64,000 nucleotides of DNA from Prado023 sp963706875 (GCA_963706875.1 CAVPNW010000019.1:217550-281549), one strand, 5' to 3'; counted from the stretch's first letter, positions 1 through 8,837 are shown. Numbers and translations: made by a program. The notes: generated from the letters alone by a model not told the origin.

Positions 1-2157
1 TACTGCGGTCTGGTCGCGGAGGTCGACGACGGCCGGGTCACCGCGGTGCGCCCGGACCGCGACCACCCGGTGTCGCGTGGCTACGCGTGCGTCAAGGGGC
101 TCGGGCTCGGGGCGCTGCACGACGACCCCCACCGGCTCGACCATCCGCTCAAGCGGGTCGGAGACGACTACCGGCGGATCAGCTGGGACCAGGCCATCGA
201 TGAGATCGGGGCACGGGTCCGCGCGCTCGTGGACGCGCACGGACCGCGGGCGGTTGCGCTCTACCAGGGCAACCCCACGTTCTTCAGCTTCCAGCACGTG
301 CTCATGTCGTCGGCGTACGTCGAGGCGCTCGGGTCGCCCAATGTCTTCGCGTCGCACTCGGTCGACACCAACAACAAGTTCCACGTGTCGACCGCGATGT
401 ACGGCCTCTCGCTCGTGCACCCGGTGCCCGACCTCGACCGCGTGCGCTTCCTCATGTGCCTGGGCTCCAACCCCACCGTGAGCCAGATGTCGGTGCTCAC
501 GGTCGCCGACGCGACGGCTGCCCTGCGTGGGGTCGTCGACCGCGGCGGCCGTGTCGTGATCGTCGACCCGCGGCGCACCGAGACCGTGCGCAAGGTGGGC
601 GAGCACGTGCCGATCCGGCCCGGCACCGACGCCTACCTCCTGGCCGCGATGCTGCACGTCCTCACCGCCGAGCTGGGTGCGGACCTCGACCGAGCGCGGG
701 TGGTCGCGACCGGCGTCGACGAGGTCGTCGCCGTGGCGGCGCCCTGGACTCCGGAGCGCGCGGCCGCGGTGACCGGTGTTCCCGCCGGGACCATCCGCGA
801 GCTCGCAGGCGCGTACGCGACATCCGATGGTGCCGCGATCTACATGTCCACCGGCGTCAACATGGGTCCGTTCGGGTCGGTCGCCTACTGGCTGCTGCAG
901 ACGCTCAACCTGCTCAGCGGCAACCTCGACCGCGCCGGTGGGCTGCTCGTGCCGGAGGGGGCGTTCGACGTCCTGCGCCTGAGCTCCGCCCTGGGCCTCG
1001 GCACGTTCGACGAGCACCGGACCACGGATGGGCGCTGGCACCGGGTCGCCGGCGCCTTCCCGGTGGCCGCGCTGGCCGACGAGATCACGACCGACCATCC
1101 GGACCGCATCCGGGCGCTGTTCGTCACCGCGGGCAACCCGGTGCACTCGGTCCCTGGTGGGAGTCGGCACCTGGCCGATGCGATGCGCCGGCTCGACCTC
1201 GTGGTCAGCATCGACATCTACCGCAACGAGACCGCGGCCCTCGCCGACTACGTGCTGCCCGCCACCGACATGCTCGAGCGCAGCGACTTCACCATCACCC
1301 ACCAGGTGCTCCAGGTCGTGCCGCACGCGCAGTGGACGCCGGCGGTCGTCGCTCCTGCACACGAGCGGCGCGAGGAGTGGCGCATCTTCTCCGACCTCGC
1401 CGAGGCCAGCGGTGCGCCGCTGCTGGGACCGACGGCGGCGAACGTGCTCCCGCGGCTCAACCGCCTGCTGCGCCGGCTGCCCGGCCGGCCCGAGCTCACG
1501 CCGGACCGCATCGTCGCGCTGCTGCTGCGCTGGGGACGCCGCACCACCATGCGCGAGCTGCGCCAGCACCCGGAGGGAGTGCTGCTGCCGCCGTCGCAGC
1601 CGGGGTCCTTCCTCGGCCGACGGGTGCGTACCCCGGACGGGCTCGTCCACCTCGCTCCGCCCGAGCTCGTCGCCGACGCCGCCCGGCTCGACGACCTCGA
1701 GGCAGAACTGTCGCGCACCGATGTGCTCCGCCTCATCGGACGCCGCGACCGTCGATCGCACAACAGCTGGATGCACGGCAACCCCCGCATCAGCCAGCCG
1801 CCCGGGGGCAACACGGCGCTGCTGCACCCGCAGGACGCCGCGGAGCGCGGGATCGACGACGGCGACCAGATCGAGGTCTCCTCCCAGGAGGGCAGTATTC
1901 GGCTGCCGTGCTCCCTCACCGAGGACGTGGCCCGCGGCGTCGTCGTCGTGCCGCACGGGTGGGGGCACGCCACATCGGGGCACGTGCGGGCGCGCTCGCT
2001 GCCCGGCGCCAACGTCAACGACGTGATCCCCGGCGGGCCCGCGCAGATGGACCCGGTGAGTGGCCAGGCCATGATGCTCGCGCACGTCGTCGAGGTGCGC
2101 CCCGTCGCGGCGGACCTCGACTCGGCGCCTGCGCCGCGATCACCGACGGGCAGCTGA
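1..2157 (+). CDS. Molybdopterin (bis-MGD) oxidoreductase, 5' end outside window
   Basis: The reading frame is open from base 1, so the true start lies upstream; 718 codons are visible. The first residues read YCGLVAEV followed by GRVTAV, DHPVSRG and ACVKG. This is the end of the N-terminal [4Fe-4S] motif with its last two cysteines, typical of the formate dehydrogenase/nitrate reductase superfamily. The body has the molybdopterin-binding core and the C-terminal MopB-CT beta-barrel (GNPRISQPPGG, VVVPHGWGH, NDVIPGG). The segment ASHSVDTNNKFH occupies the region where formate dehydrogenases carry Sec/Cys, so it is probably not a formate dehydrogenase and the substrate is unknown. No electron-transfer partner is visible downstream; the next gene converges from the minus strand. 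Confidence 0.88.
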   Translation, partial: YCGLVAEVDDGRVTAVRPDRDHPVSRGYACVKGLGLGALHDDPHRLDHPLKRVGDDYRRISWDQAIDEIGARVRALVDAHGPRAVALYQGNPTFFSFQHVLMSSAYVEALGSPNVFASHSVDTNNKFHVSTAMYGLSLVHPVPDLDRVRFLMCLGSNPTVSQMSVLTVADATAALRGVVDRGGRVVIVDPRRTETVRKVGEHVPIRPGTDAYLLAAMLHVLTAELGADLDRARVVATGVDEVVAVAAPWTPERAAAVTGVPAGTIRELAGAYATSDGAAIYMSTGVNMGPFGSVAYWLLQTLNLLSGNLDRAGGLLVPEGAFDVLRLSSALGLGTFDEHRTTDGRWHRVAGAFPVAALADEITTDHPDRIRALFVTAGNPVHSVPGGSRHLADAMRRLDLVVSIDIYRNETAALADYVLPATDMLERSDFTITHQVLQVVPHAQWTPAVVAPAHERREEWRIFSDLAEASGAPLLGPTAANVLPRLNRLLRRLPGRPELTPDRIVALLLRWGRRTTMRELRQHPEGVLLPPSQPGSFLGRRVRTPDGLVHLAPPELVADAARLDDLEAELSRTDVLRLIGRRDRRSHNSWMHGNPRISQPPGGNTALLHPQDAAERGIDDGDQIEVSSQEGSIRLPCSLTEDVARGVVVVPHGWGHATSGHVRARSLPGANVNDVIPGGPAQMDPVSGQAMMLAHVVEVRPVAADLDSAPAPRSPTGS

Positions 2158-2231
2158 GGGCGGTTCCCCTGGCGTCCCTGGCGTCCCTGACCCAACGCCC
2201 GTTCCAGCGAAGCCCCGGTTCACAGGGTGCC

Positions 2232-3053
2232 TCAGGGGTCCGGTTGCGCGGAGTGCTCGGCGACCTGCACGACGGCCCCGGCCACGTCGGGGCCGAACAT
2301 GACCGGGTCATTGTGGTCGGCGCCGGTGAGCACGACCTCGGCGATCAGCGCGCCGGTGACGTTCGCGACTCGGGCGCTGAGCATGGGGGGCACGATGGTG
2401 TCGCTGTCGCCGTAGACCACGACCGCCGGGACCTGCGAGGCGGCCATCAGGGCAGCAACCGGGAACCGGTCGCGCAGCAGCACCCGCACGGGCAGCCACG
2501 GGTAGTGGTGGGCGCCCACGTCAGCGAGCTCGGTGAAGGGTGAGCGCAGCACGACCCCCGCGGGCTGGTGGCGGGTGGCCAGGGCGGCCACGACACCGGT
2601 CCCCAGCGACTCCCCGAGGTAGATCGTGCGGTCCGGTGGATAGCCCAGCCCGGTCAGGGCGGACACTGCCGCGTCCGCATCCCGGGCCAGCCCGGCCTCG
2701 CTCGGAGTGCCCGGGTTGCCCCCGTACCCGCGGTAGTCCATGGCCAGGACCGCGAACCCGTCGCTGCGCAGCTGCTGGATCAGGCCGGTCCGGGCAGCGC
2801 GGTTCCCGGCGTTGCCCGGTGCGAGCAGGACGGCGACCTCGCGCGGGGTCCCGGTCGGGGGGGCGAACCATGCGCCCAGAGCCAGACCATCGCTGGTCTG
2901 AAGGGTGATGTCCCGGGCGCCGACCAGGACCGAGGCCGCCGCCGGGACCGGTGAGCGGTCCGGGAAGTAGACCAGGTGCCGCTGGAACAACCACACCCCG
3001 CCCACGACGACCCCCGCCAGGACCAGCACGACCACTGCTGCCCGCCAGACCAT
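2232..3053 (-). CDS. Membrane-anchored alpha/beta hydrolase (BEM46-like)
   Basis: A 273-aa serine hydrolase. Residues 4-22 form one hydrophobic segment (VVLVLAGVVVGGVWLF), a signal anchor that would place the catalytic domain outside the membrane. The fold is supported by APGNAGNRA (oxyanion region), MDYRGYGGNPG, the nucleophile elbow GESLG, the acid in YGDSDTIVPP and the histidine in GADHND. ATG at 3053 is chosen over a TTG six bases upstream because GAGG lies 7 nt before it. It converges on the molybdoenzyme and lies downstream of the VWA gene on the same strand (116-base gap). BEM46/FrsA-type proteins act on small esters or acyl substrates; the actual substrate cannot be read here. Confidence 0.82.
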   Translation of the reverse strand: MVWRAAVVVLVLAGVVVGGVWLFQRHLVYFPDRSPVPAAASVLVGARDITLQTSDGLALGAWFAPPTGTPREVAVLLAPGNAGNRAARTGLIQQLRSDGFAVLAMDYRGYGGNPGTPSEAGLARDADAAVSALTGLGYPPDRTIYLGESLGTGVVAALATRHQPAGVVLRSPFTELADVGAHHYPWLPVRVLLRDRFPVAALMAASQVPAVVVYGDSDTIVPPMLSARVANVTGALIAEVVLTGADHNDPVMFGPDVAGAVVQVAEHSAQPDP

Positions 3054-3169
3054 GCTCAATCCTCACCACAGGTCACGGATCCGCGCCACATGGCACCTGC
3101 CGGGTGCGTGGGATTGGGAAGCCACCGGAGGAGGCCACCACCGACAAGTACGTGGGGTGGAGTGCATGG

Positions 3170-5164
3170 TCACACGCCGGCGTCGCCCCAGCGCGCGTGC
3201 CGCGATCCCAGGTAGGAGCCGACCACCGCGGCACCGAGGTCGTCCAGCTCCGGAGCAAGCACGCGACCGTCGACCCTGCGGGCCATCGAGTCGACGAACC
3301 GCGCGAGCCCGGGGTCGTCGCCGAGCCGGAAGAACGTGGTCTGGGCACCGAGCCGGCCCGCAGCCTCCAGTTCCGCGATCGTGACCCGGATCGTCCTCGG
3401 ATCGGGTGGGTAGTTGAACAGCGCCCGGCCGTCGGCCTCGAGGTGTGCGGTCGGCTCGCCATCGGTCACGACCAGCAGGATCGGCTGGTCGGCCGGGTGC
3501 TTGCGGAACCAGCGGTTGGCCAGCAACAGCGCGTGGTGCAGGTTGGTGCCCGTCACCGACTTCGGCTCGAGCGAGGTGAGTCGCTCGATGTCCATGACCG
3601 ACGCGTGCCGTCCGAAGCCGATCAACTGCAGGTGGTCGCCGCGGAAGCGCGAGCCGATGAGGTGGTGCAGGGCGAGCGCCGTCCGCTTCATCGGCACCCA
3701 TCGCCCATCCATCGCCATCGAGAACGAGGTGTCGACGAGCAGTGCGACGACCGCGCGACTGCGCGCCTCGGTCTCGGTCACCTCGATGTCGCCCATTCGG
3801 ATCCGCACGCCGTGGCGGGGATCCGCGCCCTCGGTCGCCGTGCGCTGGATCGCGCGCGTCAGGGTGCGCGTGACGTCCCAGGGCTCGATGTCGCCGAACG
3901 CCCACTCACGGGTTGCGCCGCTGCGCTCACCCGCCGCCCCAGCCTGGCGGACGTCGCGCTGGCCCGGCCGGGCACCCAACCGGGTGGCCACGTCGCGCAG
4001 CAGCGCCCGGCCGAGCTCGCGCATCGCCTTGGGCGACAGCCGCTGCGAGCCATCCGATGTGCGGCGCAGGTACCCGCGCTCGGCGAGCTCACGCGCGAGC
4101 TCCTGGAGGGCGCGGGCCTCGACGGCCGCCTCGTCGCCGAGCTGGCGACTGAGCGCGTCCAGGTCGATGTCGTCCATGCGCGCGCCGGCGTACTGCTGGC
4201 TCAGCTGCTCACCGAGGGCGTCGAGCTCGGCGAGGTCCTGGAGGACGCCGGTGCCATCACCGAGGCCGAGTCCCTGGTCGCCGCGGAACGACTGGCCACC
4301 GGCCCAGTCCTCGTCCGGTCGCAGTCCCCGAAGGGTGGCGTCGAGGCGAGCCAGCGACTGCTGCAGCGACGGTGATCCGAACGCCTGCTGCGCCATCGAC
4401 ATGAGCTCGTCGCGCTGCTCCGGGGTCATCGAGTTGAGCATGCGCTGGGCGGCCGCAGCGCGCTGCGCCAGGGTGTCGATGAGCTCGTCGACGTTCCGCG
4501 GGTTCTCGGGGAAGAGCTCACCGTGCTTGTCCATGAACTCGGCGAACTGCTCGGGGGTGTCCTCGCCCCGGGCGTGCGCCTCGAGCAGGTCGTTGAGGTC
4601 CTCAAGCATGGCGTTGACGCGCTCGCGGTCCTCGTCCGTGGCGCCCTGCAGTGCCTGCTTCATGCCCGCGAAGCGCTGGTCGAGCATCTCGCGGCCGAGG
4701 AGGTCCTTGATGCGCTCGTAGTCCTCCCGAGCCTCGGAGCTGCGCCACTGGTAGTCGGACAGCTCGGTCACCGCCGCCGCGGTGGAGGCCGGCAGGTTCC
4801 CCATCCGCATCTCGGCGAACCGGGCGTCGTCGTCGAGGTCGCGGGCCAGCTGCTTGCGCTCGGCGAGCACGGCGCGGTCGAGCAGCTCGCGGACCTCCTC
4901 GAGGGTGCCATCAAGTCGGTGCCGGTCGAGCAGGTCGCGCCGACGCCGCTGGACGATCCGTCGCAGGTCGTCCAGGCCACGCTGCTCGCGGCCACCGCGG
5001 CGCAGGAACTCCCGCATCGCCCACGCGGGCGAGTGCCCGGCCATGACGTCCTCGCCGATCGCCTCGAGCGCCTCGGCGAGATCCACCGGGGGGGCCAGCG
5101 GGTCGCCACCGGCGTACCGGGCGTACCGGGCCAGGTGCGAGGGGCGGTGCTGGGCGTCGCTCAT
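3170..5164 (-). CDS. VWA-domain protein, partner of the upstream AAA ATPase
   Basis: A 664-aa protein with a long helical, charged N-terminal part (about residues 1-430) and a C-terminal von Willebrand A domain from about 465. The metal-ion-dependent adhesion site is intact: DTSFS (DxSxS), the threonine in TGTNLHH and the aspartate in VTDGEPTAH. It starts 42 bases after the stop of the AAA gene at 5207-6649, so the two are probably one transcript. MoxR-type ATPase plus VWA pairs act like the ChlI/ChlD subunits of magnesium chelatase, as remodelling or metal-insertion chaperones, but no client gene is adjacent. The Shine-Dalgarno is weak, suggesting translational coupling. Confidence 0.8.
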   Translation of the reverse strand: MSDAQHRPSHLARYARYAGGDPLAPPVDLAEALEAIGEDVMAGHSPAWAMREFLRRGGREQRGLDDLRRIVQRRRRDLLDRHRLDGTLEEVRELLDRAVLAERKQLARDLDDDARFAEMRMGNLPASTAAAVTELSDYQWRSSEAREDYERIKDLLGREMLDQRFAGMKQALQGATDEDRERVNAMLEDLNDLLEAHARGEDTPEQFAEFMDKHGELFPENPRNVDELIDTLAQRAAAAQRMLNSMTPEQRDELMSMAQQAFGSPSLQQSLARLDATLRGLRPDEDWAGGQSFRGDQGLGLGDGTGVLQDLAELDALGEQLSQQYAGARMDDIDLDALSRQLGDEAAVEARALQELARELAERGYLRRTSDGSQRLSPKAMRELGRALLRDVATRLGARPGQRDVRQAGAAGERSGATREWAFGDIEPWDVTRTLTRAIQRTATEGADPRHGVRIRMGDIEVTETEARSRAVVALLVDTSFSMAMDGRWVPMKRTALALHHLIGSRFRGDHLQLIGFGRHASVMDIERLTSLEPKSVTGTNLHHALLLANRWFRKHPADQPILLVVTDGEPTAHLEADGRALFNYPPDPRTIRVTIAELEAAGRLGAQTTFFRLGDDPGLARFVDSMARRVDGRVLAPELDDLGAAVVGSYLGSRHARWGDAGV

Positions 5165-5206
5165 CTGCGTACCACCGGGGTCCCGATCAGGCTCCGCACC
5201 ACGGGA

Positions 5207-6649
5207 TCACCCGTAGACCGTCTGGCCGTCGACCTGTTCCTTGCCGACCTTGCGCGCCAGGTACAGTCCCTCGAGTGCCAGCTCGATGGCGCCCGCCTGC
5301 TCGCCGTCGTTGCTGGCATTGAGGCGTTCGATGATGCGGTCGTACGTGTCGGCCCCACCGAGGGCGGGAAGCCCTTCGAGGAAGGCCCGTGCAGCGACCT
5401 GCTCGCCGGTCGTCACCCCTGCGCCACTGTCGAGGGCCATCACCAAGGGACCCATGTCGATGCCCCGGAAGCGCTCGCGCACGGTCTCGGCGATGGCCGA
5501 GCGCAGGAGGTGCACCAGCACGTCGCGCTCGCGACCCTCCTCGCCCGTCTCGAACTCGACCTTGCCGCCGAGCACGTCGACGATGGTGTCGAGGTCGACC
5601 GGACGGGCCACCGGGGTCGGCTCCCCCTGGGCCGTGGCCCGGTGCAGCGCGGCAGCGGCCAGGGTCTCGGCCGCGGCGATCGACAGTCGGGCCGAGACGC
5701 CCGAGCGCTGGTCGATGCTCGTGGAGGCGCGCAGCCCGCGGGCGAACCGCGCGAGGATCTCCAGCAGGTGGTCGGGCACCTCGGCAACCAGGTGCGACTC
5801 CTGCCGGATCACCGCGACCTCGTCAGCCAGTGCCACCGGGTAGTGGGTCCGGATCTCGGCGCCGAACCGGTCCTTCAGCGGCGTGATGATCCGACCGCGG
5901 TTGGTGTAGTCCTCCGGGTTCGCGCTGGCGACGACCAGCACGTCGAGGGGCAGCCTCAGCACGTAGCCGCGGATCTGGATGTCGCGCTCCTCCATCACGT
6001 TGAGCATGGCGACCTGGATGCGCTCTGCGAGGTCCGGCAGCTCGTTGATGGCCACGATCCCGCGGTGGCTGCGCGGTATGAGCCCGAAGTGGATCGTCTC
6101 TGGGTCGCCGAGGCTGCGACCCTCAGCGACCTTCATCGGATCCACGTCACCGATGAGGTCCGCCACGCTGGTGTCCGGGGTGGCCAGCTTCTCGGCGTAG
6201 CGCTCGCTTCGGTGCCGCCAGGCCACCGGCAGGTTCTCGCCCATCTCGGCCGCCCGGCGCCTGGAGACCGCCGTGATCGGCTCGTACGGGTGCTCGCCGA
6301 GGTCGGAGCCGGCGATCACCGGCGTCCACTCGTCGAGCAGGCCGACCAGGCTGCGCAGGAGGCGGGTCTTGCCCTGTCCCCGCTCGCCGAGCAGCACGAC
6401 ATCATGCCCGGCGAGCAGGGCGCGCTCCAGCTGCGGGACCACGGTGGACTCGAAGCCGTGGATCCCGGGCCACGGGTCGCGCCCCCCGGCCAGGGCCGCG
6501 AGCAGGTTGTCGCGGATCTCCTGACGCAGGTGCTTCTGCCGGTGGCCGGAGGAGCGCAGCGCCCCGACAGTGTCCAGGGCGGGCGGAGGGGTTGCCCCCG
6601 GCGGCGAGTCGATGCTCGGCGGCGGAGGATCGCCGGGGTCGGTGCTCAT
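5207..6649 (-). CDS. MoxR/ChlI-type AAA+ ATPase
   Basis: A 480-aa AAA+ protein. After a proline-rich N-terminus of about 25 residues come Walker A GERGQGKT (about residue 88), the Walker B region GIVAINELPDL, sensor 1 VVASANPEDY and an arginine finger in LKDRFGAE. Walker B has Asn-Glu rather than Asp-Glu. From memory this is usual for this subfamily, which databases often call a sigma-54-interacting or magnesium-chelatase-like protein, so I do not read it as inactivation. It is the first gene of a two-gene unit with the VWA protein. TAGCGT lies 6 nt upstream of the ATG (6656-6661), so the message is probably leaderless. Confidence 0.85.
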   Translation of the reverse strand: MSTDPGDPPPPSIDSPPGATPPPALDTVGALRSSGHRQKHLRQEIRDNLLAALAGGRDPWPGIHGFESTVVPQLERALLAGHDVVLLGERGQGKTRLLRSLVGLLDEWTPVIAGSDLGEHPYEPITAVSRRRAAEMGENLPVAWRHRSERYAEKLATPDTSVADLIGDVDPMKVAEGRSLGDPETIHFGLIPRSHRGIVAINELPDLAERIQVAMLNVMEERDIQIRGYVLRLPLDVLVVASANPEDYTNRGRIITPLKDRFGAEIRTHYPVALADEVAVIRQESHLVAEVPDHLLEILARFARGLRASTSIDQRSGVSARLSIAAAETLAAAALHRATAQGEPTPVARPVDLDTIVDVLGGKVEFETGEEGRERDVLVHLLRSAIAETVRERFRGIDMGPLVMALDSGAGVTTGEQVAARAFLEGLPALGGADTYDRIIERLNASNDGEQAGAIELALEGLYLARKVGKEQVDGQTVYG

Positions 6650-6804
6650 GGCCTCACGCTACGTCCGGCCGGGCAAGCCGGCGAGTGCGCGAGCCGAGAC
6701 GACCGACGGAACCCACCAGGCGCAAGGCGACTCGGAGATCGCAGCACGTCACCCACCCCCGTCGTGCGGGCGCTGCGCTACCAAGCCCCGGGGGGCTTCC
6801 GGGC

Positions 6805-6823
6805 GAATTGGCGTCTCCAATTC
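6805..6823. repeat. Inverted repeat upstream of the AAA-VWA unit
   Basis: GAATTGG and CCAATTC are perfect 7-bp arms around CGTCT. The AT-rich arms stand out in this GC-rich region. The position, about 150 bases upstream of the AAA start, suits an operator or an RNA hairpin; no regulator can be named. Confidence 0.45.
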
Positions 6824-6963
6824 ACCCCTCGTGCTTCGCGAGCGTAGGCATCGCGCGCCACCCCAGCAACCCCCCACGGGGGATGAAACGGTTACAGCTC
6901 CCAGAGCGCGGGAACCACCAGGACGGCCACCGGGACAGCCGCCGGGCCATTCACCTGCGGGCA

Positions 6964-6987
6964 CCGATCGGAAGGGCACCCGATCGG
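6964..6987 (-). terminator. Hairpin just after the NTF2-like gene
   Basis: CCGATCGG occurs twice, separated by 8 bases. Each copy is itself palindromic, so the two pair to an 8-bp stem. It begins two bases after the stop of the minus-strand NTF2-like gene. There is no T-run, as is common for terminators in GC-rich actinomycetes. Confidence 0.45.
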
Positions 6988-6989
6988 CT

Positions 6990-7337
6990 TCAGGGTGCCA
7001 GCCCCTGATAGGAACGCACGGCTGTCATACGTCCGTCGGAGTTGATGTCGAACACATCGACCACGCGCAGTCGGACGTGGACGTCCACCTCGATCAACAG
7101 CTCGGCGGCAACACTCTGCGACGTGGCGTGCAGGTGCAGGATCTCAATGGCGATGGAGTCAGCGTCGTCGAAGTTGCGCTGCGTCTCGGCGAGGAAGGCT
7201 CGGCGGCCGCGCACCTCGAGGTTCCAGTCGCGCAGCAGCACGTCGTCGTCCACGAGTCCTGCGATGGTGCCCAGGTCCTTGGCGGCATAGGCCCTCAGGA
7301 AGCGGCGTGCGATGGTTGCGGTGTCTGCAGGGCCCAT
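6990..7337 (-). CDS. NTF2-like/SnoaL-like small protein
   Basis: A 115-aa protein of the cone-shaped NTF2-like fold. It begins TIARRFLRAYAAKDLGTI and LVDDDVLLRDWN, then alternates amphipathic strands to the end (ELLIEVDVHVRLRVVDVFDI), the pattern of SnoaL/ketosteroid-isomerase-like domains. Such proteins bind or isomerise small hydrophobic molecules, or simply dimerise. No catalytic pair can be assigned with confidence. It is divergent from the ArsR regulator, with 139 bases between the starts. TAGCGT at 7345-7350 on the minus strand lies 7 nt before the ATG, indicating a probably leaderless message. Confidence 0.75.
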   Translation of the reverse strand: MGPADTATIARRFLRAYAAKDLGTIAGLVDDDVLLRDWNLEVRGRRAFLAETQRNFDDADSIAIEILHLHATSQSVAAELLIEVDVHVRLRVVDVFDINSDGRMTAVRSYQGLAP

Positions 7338-7438
7338 GCGCGCGACGCTACTGGAAGTGCTTCAGCGACTGCGGCTCACATTCACGACTCACTACGCGAC
7401 AGTCATGCGAAGTCCGGGCGAGCGCCACCAGCCACCGC

Positions 7439-7485
7439 TTGACCGTCGCACCCACCGGGCACTAACGTACAACCCGATGGTTGTA
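7439..7485 (+). promoter_or_regulatory. arsR promoter with overlapping ArsR-type operator
   Basis: TTGACC (7439-7444), 18-base spacer and TAACGT (7463-7468) form the promoter, which would start transcription at about 7475-7477, that is on the ATG at 7477. The perfect inverted repeat TACAACC-CGAT-GGTTGTA (7468-7485) covers the -10 end, transcription start and start codon. This arm sequence is familiar from ArsR genes paired with SRPBCC genes, so autorepression is likely. Confidence 0.7.
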
Positions 7486-7830
7486 TATCAGCAGGCGCAG
7501 AGCCGCATCCCTGACGACGAGGTGGACCGGATCTTCCGAGCCCTGGCCGACAGGACCCGTCGCGACATCGTCCGGCGCACGTTGGTCGGCGAGGTCACCG
7601 TGTCGCAGTTGGCCAGTGGCTACGACATGTCCTTCGCGGCCGTGCAGAAGCACGTCGCCGTCCTGGAGGGAGCCGGCCTCATCACCAAGCATCCGCACGG
7701 CCGTGAACGACTCGTCCGGGGCAACCCCGAGACGATACGGCGAGCGCAGGCGCTGCTCGACCAGTTCGAGGCGCTGTGGCGCGATCGGGTCGCCCGACTC
7801 GATGCGCTGCTCGCCGACGACACCAGTTGA
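7477..7830 (+). CDS. ArsR/SmtB-family winged-helix repressor
   Basis: A 117-aa DNA-binding protein. The core IFRALADRTRRDIVRR, followed by VTVSQLASGYDMSFAAVQKHVAVLEGAG in two helices and the wing HPHGRERLVRG, is the winged helix of ArsR regulators. It lacks the CxC metal-binding motif of arsenic/cadmium sensors and belongs to the type co-encoded with SRPBCC (AHSA1-like) proteins. An upstream in-frame start at 7312 exists, but the ATG at 7477 fits the family length and sits exactly at the predicted transcription start. The SRPBCC gene follows after 29 bases, so the pair forms an autoregulated operon. Confidence 0.86.
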   Translation: MVVYQQAQSRIPDDEVDRIFRALADRTRRDIVRRTLVGEVTVSQLASGYDMSFAAVQKHVAVLEGAGLITKHPHGRERLVRGNPETIRRAQALLDQFEALWRDRVARLDALLADDTS

Positions 7831-7859
7831 TCCGTACCGACCCACGCGAAGGACCCACG

Positions 7860-8837
7860 ATGCCCATCACCTCCGTCAGCAAGGACCCCGCCGCCCTCAC
7901 CATGACCGTGGTCGCCGAGTTCCCTGTCCCGGTTCAGCGCCTATGGGACGCCTACGCCGATCCGCGCCAGCTCGAGCGGTTCTGGGGGCCGCCCACCTAC
8001 CCCGCCCGGTTCACCCGACACGACATGTACCCCGGTGGACGAAGCGAGTACATCATGACCGGGCCCGAGGGCGACGAGACACGCGTCTACTGGGAGTTCC
8101 TGGCCGTGGCGCCGCTCGAGTCCTTCGAGGTCCGGGACGGGTTCGCGAACCCCGACGGGACCGCCAACGCCGACATGCCCACCATGCGGGTGCTGTTCCG
8201 GTTCACCGAGACCGCCACCGGGTCGCAGGTCAGCACGACGACCTGGTTCGACTCCGTGGAGGACCTCGACCAGCTGCTCGCCATGGGCATGGAGCAGGGC
8301 ATGCGTGAGGCCATGGGCCAGATGGACGCCGCGCTGGCCGACCTGGCCACCTTCGCCGTCGGGCGCGCGGTCGAGGCCCAGCTCCTCAGCGACACCCAGG
8401 TCCGGGTGAGCCGGATCATCCGCGGGACCGTCGAGCAGGTGTGGGCCGCGCATCACGACCCTGCGCTGATGCAGCGCTGGCTCCTCGGCCCCGACGGCTG
8501 GACCATGCCCGTGTGCGAGGTGGCCCTCGTCGTCGGCGAGCACTACCGGTACGAGTGGGAGTCGGACGATGGCTCGCAGCGGTTCGGCTTCACCGGCGAG
8601 CTGCTCGAGAGCACGCCACCGCACCGTTCCGTCACCACCGAGCAGATGATCGGGATGGACGGGCCGCCCACGACCAACGAGATGACCCTGACCCCGGTCG
8701 AGGGCGGCACGCTGCTCAGCATCGTGATCACCTACCCCAGCCTCGAGGTCCGCGACATGGTCCTGGCCACCGGCATGACCGGCGGGATGGAGACCAGCTA
8801 CGCGCGGCTGGAGGAACAGGTCCTGCACGCGGCGTGA
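7860..8837 (+). CDS. Tandem SRPBCC (AHSA1-like) domain protein
   Basis: A 325-aa protein with two START/SRPBCC domains in a row. The first (about residues 10-160) has FPVPVQRLWDAYADPRQLERFWGPP and DMYPGGRSEYIM. The second (about 180-325) has IRGTVEQVWAAHHDPALMQRWLLGPDG and a closing helix ETSYARLEEQV. These helix-grip domains bind hydrophobic ligands; AHSA1-like members resemble the Hsp90 activator Aha1 but their bacterial role is mostly unknown. The ATG at 7860 is preceded by GAAGGA. A longer frame to 7776 would overlap arsR and has no such site. Probably co-transcribed with arsR. Confidence 0.82.
   Translation: MPITSVSKDPAALTMTVVAEFPVPVQRLWDAYADPRQLERFWGPPTYPARFTRHDMYPGGRSEYIMTGPEGDETRVYWEFLAVAPLESFEVRDGFANPDGTANADMPTMRVLFRFTETATGSQVSTTTWFDSVEDLDQLLAMGMEQGMREAMGQMDAALADLATFAVGRAVEAQLLSDTQVRVSRIIRGTVEQVWAAHHDPALMQRWLLGPDGWTMPVCEVALVVGEHYRYEWESDDGSQRFGFTGELLESTPPHRSVTTEQMIGMDGPPTTNEMTLTPVEGGTLLSIVITYPSLEVRDMVLATGMTGGMETSYARLEEQVLHAA

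Larger units (their letters stand above)
6650..6989. other. 340-base intergenic region
   Basis: No convincing gene on either strand. It holds the -10 of the AAA gene (6656-6661), a GC hairpin AAGCCCC-GG-GGGGCTT (6783-6798), the inverted repeat GAATTGG-CGTCT-CCAATTC (6805-6823), a short CCCCC-AC-GGGGG near 6872-6883, and a hairpin after the NTF2-like gene (6964-6987). Read on the minus strand, most of it is the region upstream of the AAA-VWA unit. Confidence 0.6.

Noticed and set aside
1..2157. Formate dehydrogenase identity for the first gene
   Set aside because: The expected Sec/Cys-His-Arg active-site segment is not visible, so only the superfamily is claimed.
456..2543. A 695-codon plus-strand frame inside the molybdoenzyme
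   Set aside because: Out of frame with clear cofactor motifs and of low-complexity Arg/Ala/Pro composition; a by-product of high GC.
6840..6910. A possible riboswitch (CCCCC-AC-GGGGG near ATGAAACGGTTACAG)
   Set aside because: No complete known riboswitch consensus could be matched on either strand.
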